Origin: Pedobacter sp. ISL-64
GTDB taxonomy: Bacteria > Bacteroidota > Bacteroidia > Sphingobacteriales > Sphingobacteriaceae
Reading direction: 5' to 3'
DNA: 64,000 bases
Assembly (NCBI RefSeq): GCF_018613605.1
Contig: NZ_JAGGPU010000001.1
Coordinates: 248,001 to 312,000 of the forward strand
Below the pieces are notes generated by a model. That model was given only the letters and a program-made list of their open reading frames with translations, was not told the origin of the DNA and ran no database searches. Of the stretch, positions 35,270 through 42,992 are shown one piece after another. The translations under genes and the position numbers were made by a program. Numbering within the stretch: position 1 is the first letter of the stretch; each line of letters starts with the position of its first letter.

Positions 35270-35893
35270 ATGAAAAAATTAATCTTATTCTGTGGCCTAT
35301 TATTGAATTTGGCAACAATGAAGGCTCAGTTCGTTGTAACTGATCCTACCAATCTGGCATCTGGTATTTTAAATTCTGCCAATGAAATTGTGCAGACTTC
35401 CAATACGGTCTCCAATGTGATCAAAAATTTCAATGAAGTCAAAAAAGTCTATGAGCAGGGAAAGGAGTATTATGATAAACTCAAAGCGGTCAATAATCTG
35501 ATCAAAGATGCCCGTAAGGTACAGCAGACTGTCCTGATGGTGGGCGATATTTCCGAGGTGTATGTCACGAATTTCGGGAAGATGATTGATGATCCGAACT
35601 TTTCATCGCAGGAACTAAGCGCCATTGCATTTGGGTATGCCAAATTACTGAATGAAAGCGGAGGGCTTTTAAGTGATCTCAAACAGATCGTTAATTCTTC
35701 ATCGCTTTCCATGAACGATAAAGAGCGTATGGAAATTATCGACCGTGTCTATAAAGAGGTTAGTGATTACTATAAGCTTGTACGCTATTATACCAATAAA
35801 AATATATCGGTCAGCTACCTGAGGGCCAAAAAGAAAAACGATAGTCAGCGCGTACTGCAACTGTATGGTACAGCGAATCAAAAATACTGGTAG
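35270..35893 (+). CDS. traI: Conjugative transfer protein TraI (DUF4141)
   Basis: This 207-aa protein has an N-terminal signal peptide (LILFCGLLLNLATMKAQ), then a periplasmic helical coiled-coil region (NTVSNVIKNFNEVKKVYEQG). It matches DUF4141/TraI of CTnDOT-like elements, a position equivalent to VirB5. It is not a relaxase despite the name. Confidence 0.88.
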   Translation: MKKLILFCGLLLNLATMKAQFVVTDPTNLASGILNSANEIVQTSNTVSNVIKNFNEVKKVYEQGKEYYDKLKAVNNLIKDARKVQQTVLMVGDISEVYVTNFGKMIDDPNFSSQELSAIAFGYAKLLNESGGLLSDLKQIVNSSSLSMNDKERMEIIDRVYKEVSDYYKLVRYYTNKNISVSYLRAKKKNDSQRVLQLYGTANQKYW

Positions 35894-35921
35894 AACCGAT
35901 CACCTCTAAATCTTAAATATT

Positions 35922-36914
35922 ATGGAATTCGATAATCTTCATGAAATATTACGCTCGCTCTATGACGAGATGCTCCCACTTTCTGCAACGATGGCGGCGG
36001 TGGCTAAAGGGGTGGCGGGACTAGGAGCCCTGTTTTATGTTGCCCTTAAAGTCTGGCAAGCCCTGAGCCGAGCAGAACCCATCGATGTATTTCCATTGCT
36101 AAGGCCATTTGCCCTTGGAATCTGCATTATGTTTTTTCCCACGATAGTATTGGGAACGATCAATGCGGTGTTAAGCCCCGTTGTAAAAGGCACACATGCA
36201 ATGCTTGAAAATCAAGTTCTCGACCTGAATAAATTGCAACAGCAAAAAGACCAACTGGAACGCGAGGCAATGCTCCGCAATCCAGAACAGGCCTATCTTA
36301 TTTCTGATGAGGAATTTGATAAAAAGCTGGAGCAACTGGGTTGGTCACCATCTGATCTGGGAACAATGGCCGGAATGTATCTAGAACGCCAGAGCTACAA
36401 GCTTGAAACGAGCATAAAAAACTGGTTCAGGGATCTTTTGGAAATTCTCTTCCAGGCTGCTGCACTGGTCATCGATACGATAAGGACATTTTTTCTCATC
36501 GTCCTGTCAATCCTAGGACCTATTGCCTTTGCCATTTCGGTGTGGGATGGATTTCAGTCAACTTTAAATCAATGGATCACAAGGTATATCAGTGTTTACC
36601 TGTGGCTTCCGGTTGCGGATATTTTCAGCTCGATGCTAGCCAAGCTGCAATCTCTGATGCTTGAAAAAGATATTGAAAGTCTTTCTGATCCGAGTTTTAT
36701 TCCTGATGGTTCGAACACGATCTATACCATATTTATGATCATCGGCATCGTGGGCTATTTCACCATTCCAACGGTAACAGGCTGGGTCATCCAGGCTGGT
36801 GGTGCCGATAATTTCATGGGCAAAGTTACCGAAACTGCGCAAAAAGCAGGAAATGTTGCCAGTGCGGGCGCTGGTGCAGCGGCAGGCAATATTGGAGGTC
36901 AGTTATTGAAATAA
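35922..36914 (+). CDS. traJ: Conjugative transfer protein TraJ (VirB6-like)
   Basis: This 330-aa polytopic membrane protein has several hydrophobic helices (about 25-45, 60-85, 180-215, 270-290) and the conserved loop SILGPIAFAISVWDGFQSTL. It is the VirB6-like channel component. The C-terminus is Ala/Gly-rich (AGAGAAAGNIGG). The spacing from traI is 29 bp and to traK 27 bp. Confidence 0.9.
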   Translation: MEFDNLHEILRSLYDEMLPLSATMAAVAKGVAGLGALFYVALKVWQALSRAEPIDVFPLLRPFALGICIMFFPTIVLGTINAVLSPVVKGTHAMLENQVLDLNKLQQQKDQLEREAMLRNPEQAYLISDEEFDKKLEQLGWSPSDLGTMAGMYLERQSYKLETSIKNWFRDLLEILFQAAALVIDTIRTFFLIVLSILGPIAFAISVWDGFQSTLNQWITRYISVYLWLPVADIFSSMLAKLQSLMLEKDIESLSDPSFIPDGSNTIYTIFMIIGIVGYFTIPTVTGWVIQAGGADNFMGKVTETAQKAGNVASAGAGAAAGNIGGQLLK

Positions 36915-36940
36915 TTCAATTCACAAAAAAAATATAAAAA

Positions 36941-37564
36941 ATGGAATTTAAAACATTAAGAAATATTGAAAATAGTTTCCTTCAGATCAGGCTGTATGCC
37001 ATCATATTTGCGGTGGTGTGTATCTCGGTGATGGGATTTGCCGTATGGAAATCCTATGATTTCGCCGAAAAGCAAAGGCAAAAGATTTACGTATTGGATA
37101 ACGGTAAATCTCTGATGCTGGCACTTGCGCAGGATGCCACAGTCAACCGTCCCGTAGAAGCAAGAGAACACGTACGGCGTTTCCATGAGCTATTTTTCAC
37201 CTTGGCACCTGATAAAAATGCAATTGAAAGTAATATGAAAAGGGCATTCAACCTTGCAGACAGAAGCGCATTTGACTACTATAAAGATCTGTCCGAAAAA
37301 GGCTATTACAACCGGATTATTTCTGGAAATGTGCAGCAGCGCATCGAAGTGGACAGCGTTCATTGTGATTTCGAAACTTATCCCTATGCCGTTAAAACTT
37401 TTGCCAGACAATTTATCCTTAGATCCAGTAATGTCACGGAAAGAAACCTTGTTACATCCTGCTTTTTGGTAAACTCGGTCCGCTCCGACAACAATCCGCA
37501 GGGCTTCAATATGGAAAGATTCAGGGTGCTTGAAAACAAAGATATCCAGGTTGTAGAACGATAA
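36941..37564 (+). CDS. traK: Conjugative transfer protein TraK (VirB8-like)
   Basis: This 207-aa protein has one N-terminal membrane anchor (LYAIIFAVVCISVMGFAVW, about 18-36) and a periplasmic domain, as in VirB8. Conserved TraK features include FKTLRNIENSF at the start and VNRPVEAREHVRRFHELFF at about 67-85. Length is typical. Confidence 0.9.
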   Translation: MEFKTLRNIENSFLQIRLYAIIFAVVCISVMGFAVWKSYDFAEKQRQKIYVLDNGKSLMLALAQDATVNRPVEAREHVRRFHELFFTLAPDKNAIESNMKRAFNLADRSAFDYYKDLSEKGYYNRIISGNVQQRIEVDSVHCDFETYPYAVKTFARQFILRSSNVTERNLVTSCFLVNSVRSDNNPQGFNMERFRVLENKDIQVVER

Positions 37565-37573
37565 ATCTTTCTT

Positions 37574-37996
37574 ATGGATAAAGAAAAAGAGCAAGAAAGG
37601 ATTGTCGATACACTTACCGCCAAAGGATATGACGGTTATATGATGGCGCAAAGAGATTCAGTCGGGAAACTTAGGGAAATTGTAGCAGACTATTTTGATG
37701 GTAAAATCGAAAATAGGATTGCCGGTAACGACGGCTTATGGTTGCTCACATACATCAGCTGGAGTGGGGATGGGAAACAGTTCGTTTCATGCGATATGTG
37801 GCTGAAAGAGGACCAAGGACAAATGGGCGTGGATAAGATGATTATCGAGAAACAAGGTGATGGCCCTACCAAACAATGTGAATTGAATAAGCTGTCATTA
37901 GATGAGGTACCATCCACTCAGCGGGCCATTGAACTGGTCAGTGATACGCCGAAACACAAGTCATTTCAGGAAAAGAAGCGAAGGCTGCGCCTGTAA
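37574..37996 (+). CDS. Unknown protein between traK and traL
   Basis: This 140-aa soluble acidic protein lies 10 bp after traK and 31 bp before traL, in the middle of the conserved pore operon, where the CTnDOT order has no such gene. No membrane segment or signal peptide is seen. The tail is basic and ends KKRRLRL. I do not recognise the family. Its place implies co-expression with the pore; a regulatory, DNA-binding or secreted-effector role are all possible. Confidence 0.65.
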   Translation: MDKEKEQERIVDTLTAKGYDGYMMAQRDSVGKLREIVADYFDGKIENRIAGNDGLWLLTYISWSGDGKQFVSCDMWLKEDQGQMGVDKMIIEKQGDGPTKQCELNKLSLDEVPSTQRAIELVSDTPKHKSFQEKKRRLRL

Positions 37997-38026
37997 AAAT
38001 CAAAATTATAATTAAAACCTAAACCA

Positions 38027-38311
38027 ATGAAAAAACTACGAGCAATGTTCCATGTCTGGGAAAGCCGCATAGAACAACGGTGGTCAAAACTCTCAGAGCG
38101 TAAACAGCGAAGGTTTATCGTGCTCTTTTTCGCGGGCTATCTGCTTATCACAGCATGCGTGATCGCGACAGTGTGGTTTGATGCCAAAACAGAGAGAAGA
38201 ACGCGGAAAAACGGCATAGAGCACATCCAAAACCCAATTCTGAAACGAGAGAATCAATTGGGGGATTCATCATCAATCATCTTAAAAAATAAACAACATG
38301 AAAGAGAATGA
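38027..38311 (+). CDS. traL: Conjugative transfer protein TraL (DUF3989)
   Basis: This 94-aa inner-membrane protein has a basic N-terminus and a single membrane helix (FIVLFFAGYLLITACVIATV, about 29-48), as in DUF3989/TraL. Its last 14 bases overlap traM. Confidence 0.85.
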   Translation: MKKLRAMFHVWESRIEQRWSKLSERKQRRFIVLFFAGYLLITACVIATVWFDAKTERRTRKNGIEHIQNPILKRENQLGDSSSIILKNKQHERE

Positions 38312-39611
38312 TAATAATAACACCTCGGTCAAGCTTACGGAAGTGGGACAGACCGAAAGTCCTGAAGCGGTGGAAACATCGCAGGACAGATTGAAGAAAC
38401 TAAGGAAACCGATTATTTTCGGGCTGATGTCCATCGTTTTTGTGGCCTGTATGTACATGATTTTTGTACCTGATAAAAAAGCAATGGACGAGGTTGGGTT
38501 GAATGAGGTGGTGCCACAGGCGAGCGATGCAGGAATGCAGGAAGATAAGGGCAAAGCTTACGAAAGTGACCTCATGGAGCAGAAAGAACTTGAGAGGAAG
38601 AAATCATTAGCTACCCTTTCGGATTACTGGAACGGTGACAGTACTGCATCAGAGACGAATGTATCGAAACCAGGTTCAAATCCTGCCGCGCCACTACCAG
38701 ATTACCATAATCAGGCACTGAGCAGCTACCGCAACATTCAGGGTACCTTGGGCAATTTTTACGAAGATAAAGGAGAGACTGCACAGTTACAGAACGAAGT
38801 CCGGTCCTTGAAATCGCAATTGGCACAAAAGGAAAATGTTGGACAGACTAATCCCGTGGAAAGCCAACTGGCATTGATGGAAAAATCCTACCAGATGGCA
38901 GCAAAGTATTTTCCCACTGGTGGCAACGTGAAATCAGAAGTAAAGGAAACAACGAGACCAAAAGACACCTTTGAAAAAACAGGGCAGAAACTTTCTTTCG
39001 CTGCATTGTACCCAGCCACTAATATTATTGTGTCCGCTTTGAACAGGGAACCATCCGATAGTGCCTGGCTGGCTGAACTCAGCAGAGGAAAAAATCGCAA
39101 TTTTTTCGGCATCGGAAAAACCAGGGAATCTTTTCAAACCGTAAACAGCATCCGTGCCTGCATCCACCAGGAGCAGCTCGTTGTTGGTAATAGTGCTGTT
39201 GGTATCAGGCTTTTGGAAAATGCGACGATTGACGGCCAGATCATCCCCAAAGGAACTGTACTGACCGGAACAGCAAAGTTTCAGGGTTCAAGATTGCAGC
39301 TTTTAATCAGTTCTATAGAATTTGGGGGCAACATCATCCCCGTAGAAATTTCTGCCTATGATCTACAGGGGCAGCCTGGTCTACCCGTTTCGGTGTCAGC
39401 TGAAAGAAGCGCCATTACCGAAACCATTGCCAATATGGGCAACACTTCGGGAACCAGTGTATCGCTGAGCTCAACTGCCGGGCAGCAGATCACAAGTGAT
39501 CTGAGCAAAAGTGTAGTTCAGGGAATTTCCGGATACTTTTCAAAGAAGGTCAGGACGCCGAAAGTTACCCTGAAAACGGGCTACAAGGTATTCCTGATCG
39601 CCAAAAAATAA
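38298..39611 (+). CDS. traM: Conjugative transfer protein TraM (VirB10-like)
   Basis: This 437-aa protein has one membrane anchor (IIFGLMSIVFVACMYMIFV, about 35-53), a disordered Pro/Ser/Gln-rich periplasmic spacer with coiled coil, and a conserved beta domain from about residue 280 (VNSIRACIHQEQLVVGNSAV and ATIDGQIIPKGTVLTGTAKF). This is the Bacteroidota VirB10-like TraM. It bridges the inner and outer membranes in the pore. Confidence 0.9.
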   Translation: MKENDNNNTSVKLTEVGQTESPEAVETSQDRLKKLRKPIIFGLMSIVFVACMYMIFVPDKKAMDEVGLNEVVPQASDAGMQEDKGKAYESDLMEQKELERKKSLATLSDYWNGDSTASETNVSKPGSNPAAPLPDYHNQALSSYRNIQGTLGNFYEDKGETAQLQNEVRSLKSQLAQKENVGQTNPVESQLALMEKSYQMAAKYFPTGGNVKSEVKETTRPKDTFEKTGQKLSFAALYPATNIIVSALNREPSDSAWLAELSRGKNRNFFGIGKTRESFQTVNSIRACIHQEQLVVGNSAVGIRLLENATIDGQIIPKGTVLTGTAKFQGSRLQLLISSIEFGGNIIPVEISAYDLQGQPGLPVSVSAERSAITETIANMGNTSGTSVSLSSTAGQQITSDLSKSVVQGISGYFSKKVRTPKVTLKTGYKVFLIAKK

Positions 39612-39631
39612 CAATAATTAAGAATAACAAT

Positions 39632-40555
39632 ATGAAAATACTATTAAAAGATGTTTGCGCGCTAATGCTGCTTTTAACTTTTTCTCTCCATATAAATGCG
39701 CAGGAACAGGACAGCATATCGATGAAAGATAGTGTGATTACCCAATCGCGGTTAAAAACAGGTAAGATTGAACCCTATTGGCTGACGGTTACCTATGATA
39801 AGACAAGTCATATCATTTTTCCAGCAAAGATTAAGTACGTAGACCTAGGTAGTGAGAACCTGATAGCTGGAAAAGCCGACGCCGCGGAAAATGTATTGCG
39901 CGTAAAAGCGGCAGTAAGAAACTTTGAGTCTGAAACCAATTTTTCGGTCATCACAGAGGATGGTAGGTTTTACAGCTTTGATGTTTTTTACAGCGGATAT
40001 CCGGCAACTTTAAATTATGATGTACTTAAAATGTTCAAGCATCAGGATAAGGAAAAAGTAAACGATGTGCTGTTTGAAGATCTGGGAAGTAACCGGCCCA
40101 CATTAACTGCGGCAGCTTTGAAAACCATTTATACCAAGAATAAAAAACTGATCAGGCATATCGGTTCCTACAGTTTTGGAATCAGTTTTTTACTTAAAGG
40201 AATTTATATCTATGATGGTAAATATTATTTCCATACCGAACTTAAGAATAATACAAACGTACCTTATTCTGTCGATTTTATGACTTTCAAGATTGTAGAT
40301 CGAAAAACATCAAAATTGACTGCAGTGCAGGAAAACGAATTGGTTCCCCTGAGATCCTATCAGCCACTGACAGATGTGCCTGAAAATCGTTCGGAACGTA
40401 ATGTATTTCTGCTTGACCAGTTTACCCTTGCTGATGACAAGGTTTTGATGATAGAAATATTCGAACGTAATGGAGGCCGGCACCAAAGTCTCGAAATAAC
40501 AAATGAAGATCTGATCCATGCATCACCGGTTAGAAATCTAAAGCTGGTATTCTAA
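39632..40555 (+). CDS. traN: Conjugative transfer protein TraN (VirB9-like)
   Basis: This 307-aa exported protein has a signal peptide (LLLTFSLHINAQ) and TraN features: LTVTYDKTSHIIFPAKIKYV near residue 50 and a C-terminal beta domain (GIYIYDGKYYFHTELKNNTN). It is the VirB9-like partner of TraM. Confidence 0.9.
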   Translation: MKILLKDVCALMLLLTFSLHINAQEQDSISMKDSVITQSRLKTGKIEPYWLTVTYDKTSHIIFPAKIKYVDLGSENLIAGKADAAENVLRVKAAVRNFESETNFSVITEDGRFYSFDVFYSGYPATLNYDVLKMFKHQDKEKVNDVLFEDLGSNRPTLTAAALKTIYTKNKKLIRHIGSYSFGISFLLKGIYIYDGKYYFHTELKNNTNVPYSVDFMTFKIVDRKTSKLTAVQENELVPLRSYQPLTDVPENRSERNVFLLDQFTLADDKVLMIEIFERNGGRHQSLEITNEDLIHASPVRNLKLVF

Positions 40556-40574
40556 CCATTACGATAACCAAAAA

Positions 40575-41147
40575 TTGAATCAAATGACAAAATACCTATT
40601 TACAATAATACTTTGCTTAGCGACAGGCACAGGTATTCATGCGCAACGATTGCTAAAAGGACAAAAGGGATTTGAAGCTACCGTTGGGTTAATCTCTGAT
40701 AAAAAACCATGGAATAATAACTTTTTCGTTCAGGCTGGTTTAACAGTCAATGGGAAGGATGGGAGTTACCAGCTATATGCAGTGGAATATTCCCGCAAAA
40801 TGCATGCTTTTCAGAGCTTTGAAATCCCGGTTGAAACTTATATCGTAGAGGGAGGCTACAGTTTTCCTTTACTACGGGACTGGGGCAAAAACATATCCCT
40901 GAATATGGGTTTTACTGCTGTTGCAGGATATGAAGTGTTCAACAAAAGTAGTGCTGTACTTTCCAATGGTGCCGTAATTCAGAATGCTGACAGTTTTATT
41001 TACGGAGCGGGGCTAAGGCTTTCAGTAGAGACATATCTGACCGATCATTTTTTAATACTGATACAAGGTAAATGTAAGGCGATCTGGGGAACCTCAGTGG
41101 AGCATTTTCGGCCTTCAACAGGTGTAGGCCTTCGATATATTTTTTAA
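40575..41147 (+). CDS. traO: Conjugative transfer protein TraO
   Basis: This 190-aa exported protein has a signal peptide (FTIILCLATGTGIHAQ) and then an outer-membrane beta-barrel-like pattern (alternating hydrophobics, ending VGLRYIF with a C-terminal Phe). It matches TraO by size, order and character. A start at 40575 reads MNQMTKYLF; the second Met (40584) is equally possible. Confidence 0.85.
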   Translation: MNQMTKYLFTIILCLATGTGIHAQRLLKGQKGFEATVGLISDKKPWNNNFFVQAGLTVNGKDGSYQLYAVEYSRKMHAFQSFEIPVETYIVEGGYSFPLLRDWGKNISLNMGFTAVAGYEVFNKSSAVLSNGAVIQNADSFIYGAGLRLSVETYLTDHFLILIQGKCKAIWGTSVEHFRPSTGVGLRYIF

Positions 41148-41165
41148 ACCTCAAATAATCAACCA

Positions 41166-41618
41166 ATGAAAAAAAATGACAGTGAAAAAAGGTCGTTCGT
41201 AAAAAGACTGATATTTAAGGTCTGTACATTATCACTGATAGTAATGATAGGTCTACTCAATTCCTGCGATAAGGAACTGGAAATTAAAACAGATTTTCCG
41301 TTTGAGCTGGAAGTTATGCCTGTTCCAAAAAGCATTGCAAAAGGAGAAACCGTGACTATCAGGTGTACCATTAAAGCAGAAGGCAATTACGAAGGTGTAA
41401 AATATAAAATACGATATTTTCAGTTTGACGGTATTGGTAAATTAATTCTTTCAGGTAAAATATTAAAACCTAACGACTTATTTTCTCTGCCCCAAAAAGA
41501 ATTTACATTATATTATATATCTGAATCGAAAGTGACGCAGTCCTTTGACATCTCGATTTCCGATAACAAAGGAAATGAACAGAAAATGGGTTTTCAGTTT
41601 AATAACAAAGATAATTGA
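41166..41618 (+). CDS. traQ: Conjugative transfer lipoprotein TraQ (DUF3872)
   Basis: This 150-aa protein has a lipoprotein signal (LIVMIGLLNSC) and a beta-sandwich-like domain with FPFELEVMPVPKSIAKGETV and FDISISDNKGN. This is the TraQ/DUF3872 pattern. The traP primase gene, which stands between traO and traQ in CTnDOT, is missing here. It is the last gene of the operon, closed by a strong terminator. Confidence 0.85.
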   Translation: MKKNDSEKRSFVKRLIFKVCTLSLIVMIGLLNSCDKELEIKTDFPFELEVMPVPKSIAKGETVTIRCTIKAEGNYEGVKYKIRYFQFDGIGKLILSGKILKPNDLFSLPQKEFTLYYISESKVTQSFDISISDNKGNEQKMGFQFNNKDN

Positions 41619-41647
41619 TGCCAGCAGTGCAAATTGCAATTTAAAAC

Positions 41648-41682
41648 AAAGGATCTCCACTCGAATAGTGAAGATCCTTTTT
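41648..41682 (+). terminator. Terminator of the tra operon
   Basis: The 9-bp stem AAAGGATCT/AGATCCTTT has an inner CACT/AGTG stem and is followed by TTTTTAG. It closes the traE-traQ message. Confidence 0.85.
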
Positions 41683-41779
41683 AGTTTAAAAGAATTTTAA
41701 AGTAAGTGGAATAACTTCGAGAGAATGGTTCTATTGTAAGTAGGGAGCAAAAAACAATTAAGTAAAAAGTCAGCTTTTG

Positions 41780-42154
41780 TTACTCTTTAATTTTGTTAAT
41801 CAAGGTCTCAATAAGTTTATTCTGAACATTAAGGAGATTTGTAATAGCGTCCTGGTTTTTTAGAAGTCCGTTAATCAGATCCGGAGACTCAGCATAGAAA
41901 TTTGAATTACCTATATTCTGGATACTACAATCACTATTCGTTATATTAAAGGTAGGTGCCTCTTCCAAAAGATCTTTAATATCAATTTCATAAATCTCGG
42001 AAATCTTTAGCAAATTATCAGCCGCAGGTCGTGTTAAGTCCGTTTCCCACTTATGATAAGCTGGCTGGGAAATATGTAATAAGTCGGCAATCTCTTGTTG
42101 AGTATATCCTTTCTTTTTTCTTAGTCTGGTTAATTTTGTTCCCAGTGTTATCAT
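41780..42154 (-). CDS. XRE-family HTH regulator
   Basis: This 124-aa protein has an N-terminal HTH_3 domain (LGTKLTRLRKKKGYTQQEIA, then DLLHISQPAYHKWETDLTRP, about residues 3-57) and a C-terminal helical tail (LNVQNKLIETLINKIKE), probably for dimerisation. It is transcribed away from the second toxin module and shares a 360-bp intergenic region with it. Inverted repeats with TTGTA/TACAA half-sites lie at its start, so it probably represses itself and perhaps the toxin module. The latter is inferred. Confidence 0.85.
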   Translation of the reverse strand: MITLGTKLTRLRKKKGYTQQEIADLLHISQPAYHKWETDLTRPAADNLLKISEIYEIDIKDLLEEAPTFNITNSDCSIQNIGNSNFYAESPDLINGLLKNQDAITNLLNVQNKLIETLINKIKE

Positions 42155-42155
42155 G

Positions 42156-42268
42156 TTGTATATTTAATTATACAATATTACTAATTTTAACAGAATCAAC
42201 ATACGCAAATTTATAACTATTGGTTATTAAATTCATAACCAAATTTGTATTATTTAATCTACAAATTT
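42156..42268. promoter_or_regulatory. Operator-like inverted repeats between xre and the RHS module
   Basis: Three perfect inverted repeats were found: TTGTATA-N6-TATACAA at 42156-42175, directly next to the xre start; TGGTTAT-N7-ATAACCA at 42221-42241; and AAATTTGTA-N10-TACAAATTT at 42241-42268. The first and third share TTGTA/TACAA half-sites, as expected for one dimeric repressor. A TTTG (42244-42247) and a TATCTTAG (42271-42278), 23 bp apart, could be a Bacteroidota-type promoter overlapping the third repeat. Confidence 0.55.
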
Positions 42269-42347
42269 AATATCTTAGCCGCAAAATTATTCAAAAAGTG
42301 GTGACAAATTATTTATAGTCATTACTTTTTTTGGAAAGAAATTAAAT

Positions 42348-42477
42348 GCGACAAGTTCTGTCGCTTCAAGGTCTTAACCTTGCAAAAGTAATAACAATCT
42401 AAAAATATAAATGGCGCATCCGTAAAATCACGGATGAAGATATGGGCAAAAGCAGGATGCCTCCCTGGGTATTTTGC
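42348..42477 (+). ncRNA. Structured leader with four hairpins before the second RHS module
   Basis: Consecutive perfect stems were found: GCGACA/TGTCGC (42348-42364), CAAGGT/ACCTTG (42367-42382), CATCCGT/ACGGATG (42417-42436) and GCAAAA/TTTTGC (42446-42477). A GGATGCC at 42455-42461 could also pair with GGCGCATCC at 42413-42421, which would exclude the third hairpin. Such mutually exclusive stems are seen in switch-like leaders. It does not resemble any riboswitch class I know. The region ends 38 bp before the T9SS-tail gene. Whether it is transcribed is not known from the sequence. Confidence 0.4.
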
Positions 42478-42514
42478 TCTAAATTCGCTGCATAACCAAA
42501 AAAACTAGTAATTT

Positions 42515-42985
42515 ATGAGAAAAAAAGTATTTTCCCTATTCTCCATATTGGTAGGGTTTCTAGGGTTCTCCCAAACGGTCTATTTCAAATATGACGAAGC
42601 TGGCAATCAACGTTATCGTGGGCCAGATGTCAATGCAAAGCAAGCACCTGATACGCCTGTAAAAACTGAAGATAAAACTGCAACTGTAGTTACCACTACA
42701 GTAAACGATTTGGATGAGAAATCATTCTGGAAGCAGATACGTTTATACCCTGTTCCGGTGAATGATTTTTTAACTATCGATTGGACAGAACAAGTTGACG
42801 GATTAATTGAATCTGTTTCCTTGTATCAGCATAGTACAGTTCATTGGAAATTCCAACAGCAGAATATGCCCAGTTTAAATAAGCAGTTGAAAATTAATAT
42901 GTCATCCTATGAGTGGGGCGTGTACGTGCTCCGTTTCACCTTAAAAGACGGAAGAGTATTTAGCAAAAACATCACTAAAAGATAA
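42515..42985 (+). CDS. Second small YD-motif protein with T9SS sorting tail
   Basis: This 156-aa protein has the same plan as the one at 15.3 kb: a Sec signal (MRKKVFSLFSILVGFLGFSQ), one YD-like element (VYFKYDEAGNQRYRGPD), a Thr/Val-rich linker and a C-terminal T9SS type A-like tail (about 70-156) with IRLYPVPVNDFLTIDW, YEWGVYVLRF and FSKNITKR. It is 7 bp upstream of the second RHS gene. Apart from the plan and the motifs, sequence identity with the first copy is low, so the pairing with RHS toxins appears to be conserved by function. Its role is unknown. Confidence 0.8.
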   Translation: MRKKVFSLFSILVGFLGFSQTVYFKYDEAGNQRYRGPDVNAKQAPDTPVKTEDKTATVVTTTVNDLDEKSFWKQIRLYPVPVNDFLTIDWTEQVDGLIESVSLYQHSTVHWKFQQQNMPSLNKQLKINMSSYEWGVYVLRFTLKDGRVFSKNITKR

Positions 42986-42992
42986 TATTACC

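Noticed and set aside
42367..42382. Seven-base loop hairpin resembling a tRNA anticodon arm
   Set aside because: No matching acceptor stem or T-arm consensus is present, and the T at loop position 33 is missing. It is part of the hairpin-rich leader.
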